From assembly GCA_021788095.1 (NCBI GenBank), contig JAJYLB010000005.1:62001-126000 (forward strand): a DNA stretch of 64,000 bases. The letters run 5' to 3'. Source of the stretch: Acidobacteriota bacterium. GTDB lineage: Bacteria > Acidobacteriota > Terriglobia > Acidiferrales > UBA7541. Under the pieces are notes generated by a model, which saw only the letters and a list, made by a program, of their open reading frames with translations, ran no database searches and was not told the DNA's origin. Shown here one piece after another: positions 1 to 11,002 of the stretch. The first letter of the stretch is position 1. Each line of letters opens with the position of its first letter. The translations under genes and the position numbers were made by a program.

Positions 1-37
1 CTGCCCCTGGGCGCGCTCGCCTGCGCGGCGGGAGCCG

Positions 38-313
38 TTAGGCGGGGCGCTGGAGCGCCGTCTTGACCAGGCGCATGCACCGCTCGACTTTGCGCCGCAC
101 TTCGCCTCGCTCCCGGCGGTAGGTCTCGATCTCATCGGCGAAATGAAGCGCGGCGAGCACGGCGATTCCCGCCACGTCGACCGAGCCGGTGACGCGGGCG
201 ATCGTTCGCATCTTTTCGTCCACCGCGCGCGCCAACTCGCGCAGGTACGCTTCGTCGAGTTCCCCCTGCACCGCATACGCCTTGTCGAAAATCTGTACTT
301 GGGTGGTTTTCAC
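38..313 (-). CDS. zapA: Cell division protein ZapA
   Basis: A 91-residue protein with the ZapA layout: a short N-terminal beta region carrying the typical [10 protein letters not shown]-like segment, then a long, charged C-terminal helix expected to form a coiled coil. ZapA binds FtsZ at mid-cell and bundles protofilaments. The start is GTG (311-313), with a GGGAG ribosome site about eight bases upstream. It is the last member of the conserved thrS-infC-rpmI-rplT-pheST-zapA order, but here aconitase, on the other strand, separates it from pheT, so it needs its own promoter. In many genomes 6S RNA lies just downstream of zapA; only 37 bases of that side are visible, too few to judge. Confidence 0.88.
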   Translation of the reverse strand: MKTTQVQIFDKAYAVQGELDEAYLRELARAVDEKMRTIARVTGSVDVAGIAVLAALHFADEIETYRRERGEVRRKVERCMRLVKTALQRPA

Positions 314-438
314 GGCGTTCGCTCCCGCATGGCCCCATTTTGCGAGCGGGCCGCAGCCAAGGCAAGCGGGGCCGGCCCGCGGCGGCGGGCGTGGGGAGCG
401 GCGTTAGAATAGCGGGTGGTGCAGAAAGGTTCTCTCTC

Positions 439-3168
<2,730 letters not shown>

Positions 3169-3205
3169 CCGGCGCGATGGGTCTCGGGGGATTAGAATGG
3201 GCGCT

Positions 3206-3400
3206 ATGCAGCCGGTAGTCGCCAAGTTCCGCACATTCGACGAGGCCGAAGCGGCGACCCGTGACTACTACCGGAATCTAAGCCCGGAGCAGCGCCTGGA
3301 GATCCTGTTCCAGCTTCGCGAGATGGCGCGGGAGGAAACCGATGCCGCTGCCGGAAGACTGGCGCGCGTTTATCGAATCGCTGAACTCAAGCGGGGTTGA
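3206..3400 (+). CDS. Small protein, upstream partner of a nucleotidyltransferase
   Basis: A predicted 64-residue, mostly helical, acidic and arginine-rich protein. It resembles short proteins that I recall as the first gene of two-gene modules with a stand-alone nucleotidyltransferase; this is from memory, not a search. ATG 3197 (three residues longer) is an equally possible start. The end overlaps the start of the nucleotidyltransferase fragment by 59 bases. A TTAGAAT motif lies immediately upstream. Since the partner is truncated, this gene may be a leftover of a dead module. Function unknown. Confidence 0.5.
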   Translation: MQPVVAKFRTFDEAEAATRDYYRNLSPEQRLEILFQLREMAREETDAAAGRLARVYRIAELKRG

Positions 3401-3494
3401 GTACGTAGTGGTAGGCGCGGTGGCTCTGGCCCACCACGGAATCCCTCGCTACACGGGCGACCTCGACGTTCTCGTTCGCAACTCTCCCGACTAA
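3342..3494 (+). pseudogene. Truncated minimal nucleotidyltransferase (N-terminal 50 residues)
   Basis: A strong GGAGGA ribosome site precedes ATG 3342. The 50-codon frame reads like the start of a stand-alone nucleotidyltransferase: a helix, then VEYVVVGAVALAHHG and the GDLDVLV segment that carries the first catalytic aspartates. It ends at TAA 3492, directly before a palindromic repeat element. Full-length relatives are about 130-200 residues, so the C-terminal two thirds are missing. The context suggests a toxin-antitoxin-like or accessory module broken by insertion or deletion at the repeat boundary. Confidence 0.65.
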
Positions 3495-3499
3495 AGGCT

Positions 3500-3635
3500 A
3501 TCGCGAAACCTCCCTTTTTGTAGGGCACGTCCCGAATCCCGAACGGTCGGGACGGGATCTGCCGTGCCGTAAACGCCGCCAAAAATCAGGGGCTCTTGCC
3601 CCTGAGGGGGGGGGCAAGAAAGGTACTGCAACGGC
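3500..3635. repeat. MITE-like palindromic element, copy A
   Basis: Two consecutive hairpins. The outer arms GGGCACG (3523-3529) and CGTGCC (3563-3568) enclose an inner inverted repeat (3530-3557). The second hairpin is the 18-bp palindrome CAGGGGCTCTTGCCCCTG (3587-3604). Related copies lie near 25.6, 56.1 and 60.8 kb. The long first hairpin is nearly the same as in the 60.8-kb copy. Flanking arms around 3505 and 3620 are only weakly complementary. It fills the space between the truncated nucleotidyltransferase and the end of pheT, and could also act as a bidirectional transcript end. Confidence 0.75.
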
Positions 3636-3647
3636 TTCTCGGACGAA

Positions 3648-5732
3648 TCACTTGGCGCGCAGGGTCGCGCCGAGCCGCTGCTCGAGGCTGGCCACGATCC
3701 GCGCGGTGAAGTCGGCGAGCTGCGCTTCGGTGAACGTCACTTCGGGCGACTCGAACCGGATGCGCACGAGCAGGGAATATTTCCCCGCGGGCACTTGGTC
3801 CCCCTGGTAACGATCGACGGGTTCGATGGCGGCGACTTCCGCTACGCCGGCGGCCGCCACCGCTTCCCGCACCTGGGCGAAGGTGGTGCCCGCGGCGAGC
3901 AGCAATGAGAAATCGCGCTCGACGCCTGCCAGGCGCGGAATCCGCCGGAACCGCCGGCGAGCGCCTGCCCGTTCGATTGCCTCGAGGATCGGCTCGAGCG
4001 CAAGTTCGGCGAGATAAACCCTCTGGCGCAGTTTCCACGCTTCCGCCGCGCCTCGCGCGAGCCGGCCGGCGAAGCCCGCTTCGGCCCCCACGATGTCGAG
4101 AGCGATTTTCACTCGCGCCGCGCAGGCGGGATCGAGCCACTTCGGCCCGCCCTTCTCCCACGCGAAGCAGCCGCAGAGTTCGCCGAGCAGGTCGCAATCA
4201 CCCTTCAGGTCCTCGAAACCGAATTCCCGCGCCGGCTCGTAAACGGACTTCTCCCGCGCATGGCCGGTGAGGCCGAGCGTCAAGGTCCGCGTCTCCACCG
4301 GCTTGCCGCTGGGCGAGAGGCGGTAGCGGCGGCCGATTTCGAAGAGGCGCAAGTCGCGTTGGCCGCGATTCAGGTTCCATTCGAGAGTGGCTACCAGGCT
4401 CACGACGCTCGAGGTCCGCAGGACCGAGGCGTCTTCCGAGAGGGGATTCGCCAGCCGCACGGGTTCGGCGCCGTCCGGCCGAAAAACCTCGTCGCGCGCC
4501 GGATCCACCAAGGTGATGGCGATGAACTCTTCATAGCCCAGCCCCACCAGCCGCTCGCGTAGCCGATCGAGCGTGGCGGCGTGAGCGAGCCGCGCCGCCG
4601 CCTGCCTCGCCGGCGGCAGGCGCGAGGGGAACCGGTCGTAACCGTAATGCCGCGCCACCTCCTCCACCAGATCGATCTCGCGGGTGACGTCGAGCCGCCA
4701 ACTGGGCTGCCGGCACCGCCACCGGGGTTCCTCGGCGCCTGGTTCGGAGTCGGCGGCCTCTGGCGCGAAGCCGAGCGAGCGGAGAATCGCTTCCACATCC
4801 CTGCGGGGAATCTCGGCGCCGAGGATCCGGGCGATTTCCGAGCCTCGTAGATCGATCGAGAGCGGTGCGAGAGGCCGCGGATACGCGTCGATAGCTCCGG
4901 CGAGAACCTCGCCCCCGGCCAGCTCCACGATCAGTTGGGCGGCGCGCCGCGACGCCAGCTCCGCCATTTCGGGGTCGGCGCCGCGGCCGAAGCGGATCGA
5001 AGCTTCCGTCCGCAGCCCCAGCGCCTTCGAGGCCCGCCGGATCGACGCCGGGTCGAACCAAGCGGATTCGAGCAGAACCGTGCGGCTCGAAGGCGTGATT
5101 TCGCTCGCTTCGCCGCCCATGATCCCGCCCAGGGCGACGGAGCGTGCGGCGTCGGCAATCACGCACATCTCGCCGGTGAGCTTCCGCTCGACGCCGTCCA
5201 GCGTGCGCAGCAGCTCCCCCGGCCGCGGGCGCCGGACCACGATCCGGTGCTCGGCGAGCCGGTCGTAATCGAAGGCGTGCAGCGGATGGCCCAGCTCGTA
5301 CATGACGTAGTTGGTTGCATCGACCACGTTGTTGATCGAGCCCTGGCCGAGCGCCTCGATCCGCTGGCGTAGCCAGTCGGGAGAAGGGCCGACGCGCACG
5401 CCGCGGATCACGCGCGCCGTGTAGCGGCCGCAAAGCTCGGGACATTCGATCGTGACGCTGGTCGCCGAAGCGGTCGCCTCGGCCGCTTCCGTCAGGCGAA
5501 TCTCGACCGGCTTGAGCGCGCCTCGATTGAGCGCGGCAACCTCGCGCGCCAGGCCGAGATGGCCCAGGGCGTCCGGACGGTTGGCCGTGAGATCGGCTTC
5601 GAGGACGGGCCCCGCGGGCGAATCTTCCACGGCGTCGATGGCAATGCCGGCGAGCGAAAGCCGCTCGCGCAGCTCGCCAGGCGAGGCCTTGACGTCGACG
5701 AATTCTTTCAGCCAATCGTAGAGAACTCTCAT
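3648..5732 (-). CDS. pheT: Phenylalanine--tRNA ligase beta subunit, short form
   Basis: Forms the alpha2-beta2 synthetase with PheS and charges tRNA-Phe. It has the N-terminal segment, the B3/B4 editing region (near RPRPGELLRTLDG and ALGGIMGGE), the B5 domain, the catalytic-like core and the C-terminal ferredoxin-fold anticodon-binding domain (last 95 residues). At 694 residues it is about 100 shorter than the usual 790-810. The sequence passes from the first 37 residues straight to EADLTANRPDALG, so the EMAP/OB-fold tRNA-binding insert is missing. The frame is intact, so this looks like a natural short form rather than decay. It lies 60 bases behind pheS and is presumably co-transcribed. Confidence 0.95.
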   Translation of the reverse strand: MRVLYDWLKEFVDVKASPGELRERLSLAGIAIDAVEDSPAGPVLEADLTANRPDALGHLGLAREVAALNRGALKPVEIRLTEAAEATASATSVTIECPELCGRYTARVIRGVRVGPSPDWLRQRIEALGQGSINNVVDATNYVMYELGHPLHAFDYDRLAEHRIVVRRPRPGELLRTLDGVERKLTGEMCVIADAARSVALGGIMGGEASEITPSSRTVLLESAWFDPASIRRASKALGLRTEASIRFGRGADPEMAELASRRAAQLIVELAGGEVLAGAIDAYPRPLAPLSIDLRGSEIARILGAEIPRRDVEAILRSLGFAPEAADSEPGAEEPRWRCRQPSWRLDVTREIDLVEEVARHYGYDRFPSRLPPARQAAARLAHAATLDRLRERLVGLGYEEFIAITLVDPARDEVFRPDGAEPVRLANPLSEDASVLRTSSVVSLVATLEWNLNRGQRDLRLFEIGRRYRLSPSGKPVETRTLTLGLTGHAREKSVYEPAREFGFEDLKGDCDLLGELCGCFAWEKGGPKWLDPACAARVKIALDIVGAEAGFAGRLARGAAEAWKLRQRVYLAELALEPILEAIERAGARRRFRRIPRLAGVERDFSLLLAAGTTFAQVREAVAAAGVAEVAAIEPVDRYQGDQVPAGKYSLLVRIRFESPEVTFTEAQLADFTARIVASLEQRLGATLRAK

Positions 5733-5792
5733 CCCTCTTCCTGTGCGCCGCAGCGTGCCCCTACGGCCGCGCCGGTTTGGAGCGACGCTACG

Positions 5793-6920
5793 CTAAGGAA
5801 ACTGCCGCAAGAACCGCGCGTCGTTTTGCACGAGCGCCTGAATGTCGTCGATGCCGTGTTTCAGGATGGCTAGCCGGTCGACGCCCATCCCGAAAGCGAA
5901 CCCGGAAACCTTCTTGGCGTCGTACCCCACGAAGCCGTAGACCGCGGGATCGACCATTCCCGCGCCCATGATCTCGAGCCAGCCCGTCTGCTTGCAGGTG
6001 CGGCAGCCGCGGCCCCCGCAGACGATGCACGTCGCATCCACCTCGGCGGAAGGCTCGGTGAAGGGGAAATAGCTGGGGCGGAGCCGGGTGCGCGCCTGCG
6101 GACCCAGGAATTCGCGCACGAAGTATTCGATCGTGCCTTTGAAGTCGGCGAAGGTGATGTCGCGGTCCACCGCCAGGCCTTCGATCTGATGGAACATGAA
6201 TAGGTGACTGGCGTCGGGATTGTCGCGGCGATAGACCTTGCCGGGAACGATCACCCGCACGGGAGTTGCCTGGCGCTCCATCACGCGAATCTGCATCGGC
6301 GAGGTGTGCGTCCTCAAGACGAGCTGGGTGGGCGTGCCCGCCGGCGTGGCCACGTAGAACGTGTCCCACATGTCGCGCGCCGGATGCAGTTCCGGCATGT
6401 TCAGCGCTTCGAAATTGTAGTAGGTGGTTTCGATTTCCGGGCCGTCGACAACCGAGTACCCCAGCCGCAAAAAGATCTGCTCGATTTCTTCGAGCGTCTG
6501 CCGCACCAGGTGCCGCGTGCCGAGCGCCCGCCGCACGCCCGGCAACGAGAGATCCAGCAGTCCGGCCGTCGGCACCGGTTGGGCGGAGAGCGACCCGCTA
6601 AATGGCGACATGGAAGCTGCCAGCCGCTGCCCGACCTCGGACTCGACATAGGCGCGCAGCTCGTTCAGACCTTGGCCGGCCGCTGCCTTGAGCGCGGGGC
6701 TGGCGCCTTTCAGCCAGTTTTCCGTGATCTGGCGGAGAACGCCCTTCTTCCGGCCCAGCCATGCGTCGCGCGTGTCCTTCCAACTGGCCGCGTCGTTCGT
6801 CTGGCCTAGCACGCGATCGAACTCGGCCCGCACCTCGGCGAAACGTGCGGCGACGCGCTCGGGCGTATCGGCACCCAGCCGCTCGAGCGTCTGATCGACG
6901 ATGGGTAGGTTGACTGGCAT
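5793..6920 (-). CDS. pheS: Phenylalanine--tRNA ligase alpha subunit
   Basis: The catalytic subunit of phenylalanyl-tRNA synthetase (375 residues). An N-terminal coiled-coil tRNA-binding region (about residues 1-95) is followed by the class II core: motif 2 near VYRRDNPDASHLFMFHQIEG and motif 3 GFAFGMGVDRLAILKHG near the C-terminus. A CxxC-type segment CGGRGCRTCKQTG near residue 300 is typical of the family. It heads pheST; no T-box or obvious attenuator was seen upstream. The 470-base spacer separating it from rplT carries a palindromic repeat, which suggests separate transcription from the ribosomal-protein genes. Confidence 0.97.
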   Translation of the reverse strand: MPVNLPIVDQTLERLGADTPERVAARFAEVRAEFDRVLGQTNDAASWKDTRDAWLGRKKGVLRQITENWLKGASPALKAAAGQGLNELRAYVESEVGQRLAASMSPFSGSLSAQPVPTAGLLDLSLPGVRRALGTRHLVRQTLEEIEQIFLRLGYSVVDGPEIETTYYNFEALNMPELHPARDMWDTFYVATPAGTPTQLVLRTHTSPMQIRVMERQATPVRVIVPGKVYRRDNPDASHLFMFHQIEGLAVDRDITFADFKGTIEYFVREFLGPQARTRLRPSYFPFTEPSAEVDATCIVCGGRGCRTCKQTGWLEIMGAGMVDPAVYGFVGYDAKKVSGFAFGMGVDRLAILKHGIDDIQALVQNDARFLRQFP

Positions 6921-7116
6921 CCTTCGCTCAACGGGGATTCCACACCACCCGCAAAAGGAAAGCGATTATAACAATGAGGGCAGGCGGCGCGGCGAAAGAA
7001 GCACTCGACGCCCGAAAACTCCAGCCGTCCGCTCGCCGGGCGGCCTGCGGCTTCTGGAATCTGTCTCTTAGGGTGTGCGGCCCACGAAACCTTGTGAAAA
7101 TCGAGTGAATCGCAGA

Positions 7117-7252
7117 ATCCTGGGTGTCGTTTGGGTGCCCCGCCCTTACGGCGTTTTCTGCCGGAAGGGTGGGCCGGGGCCGAGGTAACTCGCCTCGAGA
7201 CCCCCACCCTTGCCGACTGCGCAAGGGTGGGGCACCCACACAACAACGCCCG
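7117..7252. repeat. Large palindromic element between rplT and pheS (spacer 6921-7390)
   Basis: Two hairpins nested in an outer inverted repeat. The outer arms GGGTGCCCC (7133-7141) and GGGGCACCC (7229-7237) extend imperfectly about 30 bp on each side. Inside are one stem-loop built on CGCCCTTACGGC and GCCGGAAGGGTGGGC, and another built on CCCACCCTTGC and GCAAGGGTGGG. It has no coding potential. It differs in sequence from the 3.5/25.6/56.1/60.8-kb family but has the same two-hairpin architecture. I saw no other feature in the remaining spacer (6921-7116 and 7253-7390). Confidence 0.75.
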
Positions 7253-7390
7253 GGATTTCGACGGTGGTGCAGTGCCCCAGGGGATAACCCAGGCGCGAAC
7301 GCGAATTTCGGGCCTGTCGCAACCCGAGTCTTGCGTAAGGGCAGAGCTTGGGCCGCTGAGGGTCGAATTTTACGGTTGCTGAAGGCCCTT

Positions 7391-7759
7391 CTACGCCGCG
7401 GCGCTGGGCAGCGCGGCGCGGGCCTGGCGCGCGAGGTCGGCGAAGCCGGTCGCGTCCGCGACGGCGATTTCCGCCAGGATCTTGCGGTCGAGATCGATTC
7501 CGGCGCGTTTCAGCCCGTGGATGAGCTGGTTGTAGGAGAGGCCGTTCAGCCGCGCGGCGGCGCCCACGCGCTGTATCCAGAGGGTGCGGAACTGCCGCTT
7601 GCGCGCGCGCCGGTCGCGGAAGCCGTAGCGCAGCGAGCGCTCCCGCGCCTCCTTGGCCGAGCGGTAGAGCTTGCTCTTGGTGAGGAAAAATCCCTTGGTG
7701 TGCTTCAGAAACTTCTTGCGGCGCGCGCGGCGCTTCGTACCACGTTTCACACGAGGCAT
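7391..7759 (-). CDS. rplT: 50S ribosomal protein L20
   Basis: A 122-residue basic protein with the L20 signature: an N-terminal [17 protein letters not shown] rRNA-binding extension and the [21 protein letters not shown] helix. It binds 23S rRNA early in large-subunit assembly and often represses its own operon. It lies 45 bases behind rpmI in the usual infC-rpmI-rplT order. Confidence 0.98.
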   Translation of the reverse strand: MPRVKRGTKRRARRKKFLKHTKGFFLTKSKLYRSAKEARERSLRYGFRDRRARKRQFRTLWIQRVGAAARLNGLSYNQLIHGLKRAGIDLDRKILAEIAVADATGFADLARQARAALPSAAA

Positions 7760-7804
7760 GACCGGTTTCTCCGAATCGAGTTTGGCGGGTGGCGCCCCGC
7801 CGCG

Positions 7805-8014
7805 TCAGCAGCCGTAGGGAAGCATCCGCCGCACGGCGCGGACGTCGGCTTCGTTCACCAGCGCGTCGTGACGCAGCCGCCGCGTGCGCTTGGAAGGCTT
7901 CGTGCCCAGCAGATGCCGTTTGCCTGAATGCGCGCGGACGATCTTTCCCGTGCCGGTGATCTTGAACCGCTTCGCGGCCGCCCGCTTCGTCTTCAGCTTC
8001 AATTTCTTCGCCAT
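7805..8014 (-). CDS. rpmI: 50S ribosomal protein L35
   Basis: A 69-residue, lysine/arginine-rich protein with the L35 pattern KLKTKRAAAKRFKITGTGKIVR and GKRHLLGTKPSKRTRRLR. It is a structural component of the large ribosomal subunit. The stop of infC is reached 11 bases upstream, so the two genes are very probably translated from one mRNA. Confidence 0.98.
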   Translation of the reverse strand: MAKKLKLKTKRAAAKRFKITGTGKIVRAHSGKRHLLGTKPSKRTRRLRHDALVNEADVRAVRRMLPYGC

Positions 8015-8025
8015 CGAAACCTCTG

Positions 8026-8601
8026 TCAGTTGGCGCCCGCCGGAGCCGGGCTGGGCCGCCCCGCGCTTTTCTTCGGCGCCAGCAGCGCCAGCAAAATATT
8101 GGCTTCCATGCGCGGCCCGAGTTCCACCTGGGCCAACTCGGCCACTTCTTTCAGCAGCCGATCCATCTTGGCCCGGCCCACCTCTTTGTGCGCCATCTCG
8201 CGGCCGCGATGGAAGATCATCGCTTTGACCTTGTAGCCCTCGCCGAGGAATCGCAGGATCTGGTTCTTGCGCACCTGGTAGTCGTGTTCGGCGGTCATCG
8301 GCCGGAACTTGACTTCCTTGATCTGCTGGCCCTTCTGGTGCTTGCGCTGCTCGTGGGCCTTCTTGTTGAGCTGGTAAAGGTACTTGCCGTAATCGGTGAT
8401 CTTGCAGACGGGCGGTACCGCGGTAGGCACGATCTCCACCAAATCCAAGCCGCTTTGCCGCGCCAACCGGATCGCTTCGAAGGGCTGCAACACGCCGAGC
8501 TGATTGCCTTCGTCGTCGATCACGCGCACTTCGCGCGCGCGAATCGCTTCGTTGATCCGAACCCGGGGTCCCGCCGGCGCCCGCCGGTTCCGATTAAAGA
8601 T
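8026..8601 (-). CDS. infC: Translation initiation factor IF-3 with AUC start
   Basis: IF-3 binds the 30S subunit, checks the initiator tRNA and start codon, and blocks early 50S joining. The conserved body is complete: the INEAIRAREVRVIDDEGNQLG N-domain start, KITDYGKYLYQ, and KEVKFRP in the C-domain. The first ATG/GTG choice (GTG 8529) would cut off the conserved INEAIRA segment. In frame upstream is ATC (plus-strand 8599-8601), preceded at six bases by a near-perfect GGAGGTGA ribosome site, giving 191 residues. Non-AUG starts are established for infC (AUU in E. coli), where IF-3 discriminates against its own start codon and so regulates itself. Confidence 0.93.
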   Translation of the reverse strand: MFNRNRRAPAGPRVRINEAIRAREVRVIDDEGNQLGVLQPFEAIRLARQSGLDLVEIVPTAVPPVCKITDYGKYLYQLNKKAHEQRKHQKGQQIKEVKFRPMTAEHDYQVRKNQILRFLGEGYKVKAMIFHRGREMAHKEVGRAKMDRLLKEVAELAQVELGPRMEANILLALLAPKKSAGRPSPAPAGAN

Positions 8602-8615
8602 GGGAAGTCACCTCC
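8599..8615 (-). promoter_or_regulatory. infC ribosome-binding site and AUC start codon
   Basis: On the minus strand GGAGGTGA (8615-8608) is followed after six bases by ATC (8601-8599), which continues in frame into IF-3. No ATG, GTG or TTG lies at a usable distance from this very strong ribosome site. This fits the rare-start autoregulation known for IF-3. Confidence 0.8.
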
Positions 8616-8637
8616 ACTCAAGCGCTCCTGCACGATT

Positions 8638-8660
8638 CCCGTATCGCGAACGATCCCGGG
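8638..8660 (-). promoter_or_regulatory. Leader hairpin with UUCG loop upstream of infC
   Basis: About 37 bases upstream of the infC start codon the minus strand reads CCCGGGATCG-TTCG-CGATACGGG, a GC-rich stem with a stable UUCG tetraloop. A TACAAT -10-like box lies further upstream (8689-8694), so the hairpin would be in the mRNA leader. infC-rpmI-rplT leaders are known sites of L20 control in other bacteria. Whether this hairpin has that role is not shown. Confidence 0.4.
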
Positions 8661-8751
8661 CAGTCAAGGCAGACCCGCCGATTGTACCATAGCGAAGCCA
8701 ACTCGCTCAGCCGGCTGGCAGATCGCGGCCCACTCTGGGTAGAGTACCGGA

Positions 8752-10995
8752 GTGACCGAGACCCCACCGCTCCTCATTCCCGGCGGAACGAGCCAATCTG
8801 CAGCGGCCGCTGCGGTCCCTTCCGGGCGGCGCGTCGAGATATTGGCCTATGGCGCCGTGATCTTCAGCGCCGCCTTTCTGCTTTTTCTCGTTCAACCGTT
8901 GATCGCGAAGATCATCTTGCCGTGGTTTGGCGGGGTCGCGTCGGTTTGGGCCGTCTGCCTGCTCTTCTTTCAAGTCACGCTCTTGCTCGGCTATCTCTAT
9001 GCCCATCTGCTCGCCACTCGCGTCGCATGGCGCTGGCAAGGCCGCGTGCACGCAGCCCTGCTCGCCCTCAGCTTGCTCGTCCTGCCCATCTTCCCGAGGC
9101 CTTCGCTCCAGCCGCGTTCGGGCGGCGATCCGGCCTGGCAAATCCTCTGGCTCCTCTCGCTCACCATCGGCTTGCCGTTTTTTCTTCTTTCCACCACCAG
9201 CCCGCTACTTCAAACCTGGTACAGCCGCTCGCGCCGCGGTAGTTCTCCCTATCGCCTCTACTCCCTCTCCAATGCCGGCTCCCTGCTCGCCTTGCTGAGC
9301 TACCCCATCCTGGTCGAGCCAAATGTCGGCAATACCCATCAAGCTGTTGGCTGGTCGGCGGCCTACGCCGTGCTGGCGCTTCTCTGCGCCGCCCTCGCGC
9401 TTTGGCTCCGGCCAAGCACTTCGAGTGCCGGTGCGGCTGGCTCCCAAGGCAACACGGCCGCGGCTTCGAGCTTGCCGCACCAGGAACGATCGGCAGGCGA
9501 GGCGCTGGCCGCTTCTCCAGCAGACGCGCAGCCCATTCCGAAGCCCAGCGGGAGGACGCAGGCCCTCTGGCTCGCCCTGGCCGCTTGCGGCTCGGCTCTT
9601 CTCCTCGCCGTCACCAATCACATCACCCAGAACATCGCCTCCGTCCCGTTCCTTTGGGTGATTCCGCTGGCTCTCTATCTGCTCACATTCATTCTTTGTT
9701 TCGCGAGCGCGCGCTGGTATCGCCGCGGTCTCACCCTTCGCCTCCTCTTCATCGCCATCGGCGGCATGATCTACGCACTTTTCCCGGCCTACAACGGCCT
9801 TCCCTTCGTCGTCCTTGTGCCGCTGTTCTGCCTGGGCCTGTTCTTCTGCTGCCTGTTCTGCCACGGCGAGTTGGCGCACCGGAAACCGGATCCCGCCCAT
9901 CTCACCCTCTTCTACGTGATGGTCGCGCTCGGCGGCGCGCTGGGAGCGGCGTTCGTCGCGCTGCTCGCCCCACGCATTTTCTCCGGATTCTACGAGCTGC
10001 CGGTGGCGCTGGGCCTCTGCGTGGTTCTCGTTCACATCGTTCACAATTACGAGCCCACCGGCGCCTTCCGCCGCCTTCGCTCGCCGCTGGCGCGCTTGGC
10101 CGTCGCCGCGATCATCGCGGGCTTCCTGGCGGCGTTGGTCGCGGTCGTCCGCCAGCAAGAGGCCGGCGCGCTCGTTTCCGTTCGCAATTTCTATGGCGTA
10201 CTGCGAGTGGAGGAAGGTGGCATGCGGGTCATGTTCGCCCAAGGCAACGGAGCTGGCGAACGCACCGAGGACAGGCGTTTTCGAGTGCTCGTCAACGGCA
10301 CCATTCAACATGGCCTGGAATTTCTGGACCCGCATCGCCGCGATCGGCCAACTTCCTACTACGGTCCGGACTCCGGCATCGGCGTCGTTCTGCGCGCTCT
10401 CGAAGGCGGCGGCCCGTTGCGGATCGGCATCGTCGGCCTCGGCGCCGGCACGATTGCCGCGTACGGCCGTCCCGGCGATCAGTACGCGTTCTACGAAATC
10501 AATCCGCTCGTGATCGAAGTCGCCCATCGCTGGTTCCATTATCTGGGCGATTCCCGGGCGGCGATCCGTATCGTGCCGGGAGATGCCCGGCTATCCCTCG
10601 AGAGCGAGCCGGCCCGGAATTTCGATGTTCTCGCTGTCGACGCCTTTACCAGCGACTCGATTCCCGTGCATCTGCTCACGCTCCAGGCTTTCGAGCTCTA
10701 TTTCCGCCAGCTTCAGCCGCGGGGCGTTCTCGCCCTTCACATCTCGAATCGCTACCTCCAACTCGAGCCGGTCGTCGAAGCCGCCGCCGCGCGTCTCCAC
10801 AAGGAAGCCGTCCTCGTCATCAACCCAGACGATCATTCCCGCGGCATCTTCGAATCGGTTTGGATCCTGGTAGGCGATCCCGCAGGCTTCGAAGCCAGGC
10901 AGCAAATCGAAGCCGCCGGCGACATCCTTCCCCCGAGACGCGGCGACCGGCTATGGACCGATAACTACAGCAGCCTCTTCCCGCTCCTCAAATAG
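8752..10995 (+). CDS. Fused MFS-like membrane / spermidine-synthase-like protein
   Basis: A 747-residue two-part protein. The first 480 or so residues form a polytopic membrane domain with many hydrophobic segments, broken by a cytoplasmic Ala/Ser/Pro loop around residues 220-265. The last 220 residues form a Rossmann methyltransferase-like domain of the spermidine-synthase type: IGIVGLGAGTIAAYG as the glycine-rich loop, then FYEINPLVIEVA and FDVLAVDAFTSDSIPVHLLT. Such fusions are widespread but biochemically uncharacterised; real polyamine synthesis is not established. The start is GTG 8752. It runs head-on to thrS and is divergent from infC, interrupting the thrS-infC order. Confidence 0.88.
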   Translation: MTETPPLLIPGGTSQSAAAAAVPSGRRVEILAYGAVIFSAAFLLFLVQPLIAKIILPWFGGVASVWAVCLLFFQVTLLLGYLYAHLLATRVAWRWQGRVHAALLALSLLVLPIFPRPSLQPRSGGDPAWQILWLLSLTIGLPFFLLSTTSPLLQTWYSRSRRGSSPYRLYSLSNAGSLLALLSYPILVEPNVGNTHQAVGWSAAYAVLALLCAALALWLRPSTSSAGAAGSQGNTAAASSLPHQERSAGEALAASPADAQPIPKPSGRTQALWLALAACGSALLLAVTNHITQNIASVPFLWVIPLALYLLTFILCFASARWYRRGLTLRLLFIAIGGMIYALFPAYNGLPFVVLVPLFCLGLFFCCLFCHGELAHRKPDPAHLTLFYVMVALGGALGAAFVALLAPRIFSGFYELPVALGLCVVLVHIVHNYEPTGAFRRLRSPLARLAVAAIIAGFLAALVAVVRQQEAGALVSVRNFYGVLRVEEGGMRVMFAQGNGAGERTEDRRFRVLVNGTIQHGLEFLDPHRRDRPTSYYGPDSGIGVVLRALEGGGPLRIGIVGLGAGTIAAYGRPGDQYAFYEINPLVIEVAHRWFHYLGDSRAAIRIVPGDARLSLESEPARNFDVLAVDAFTSDSIPVHLLTLQAFELYFRQLQPRGVLALHISNRYLQLEPVVEAAAARLHKEAVLVINPDDHSRGIFESVWILVGDPAGFEARQQIEAAGDILPPRRGDRLWTDNYSSLFPLLK

Positions 10996-11002
10996 CCCGC
11001 CG

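Noticed and set aside
1-37. 6S RNA downstream of zapA
   Set aside because: Only 37 bases are present, so no structure can be judged.
8752-10995. Annotation as a true spermidine synthase
   Set aside because: The fusion to a membrane domain and lack of evidence for substrate residues make a specific enzyme name unsafe.
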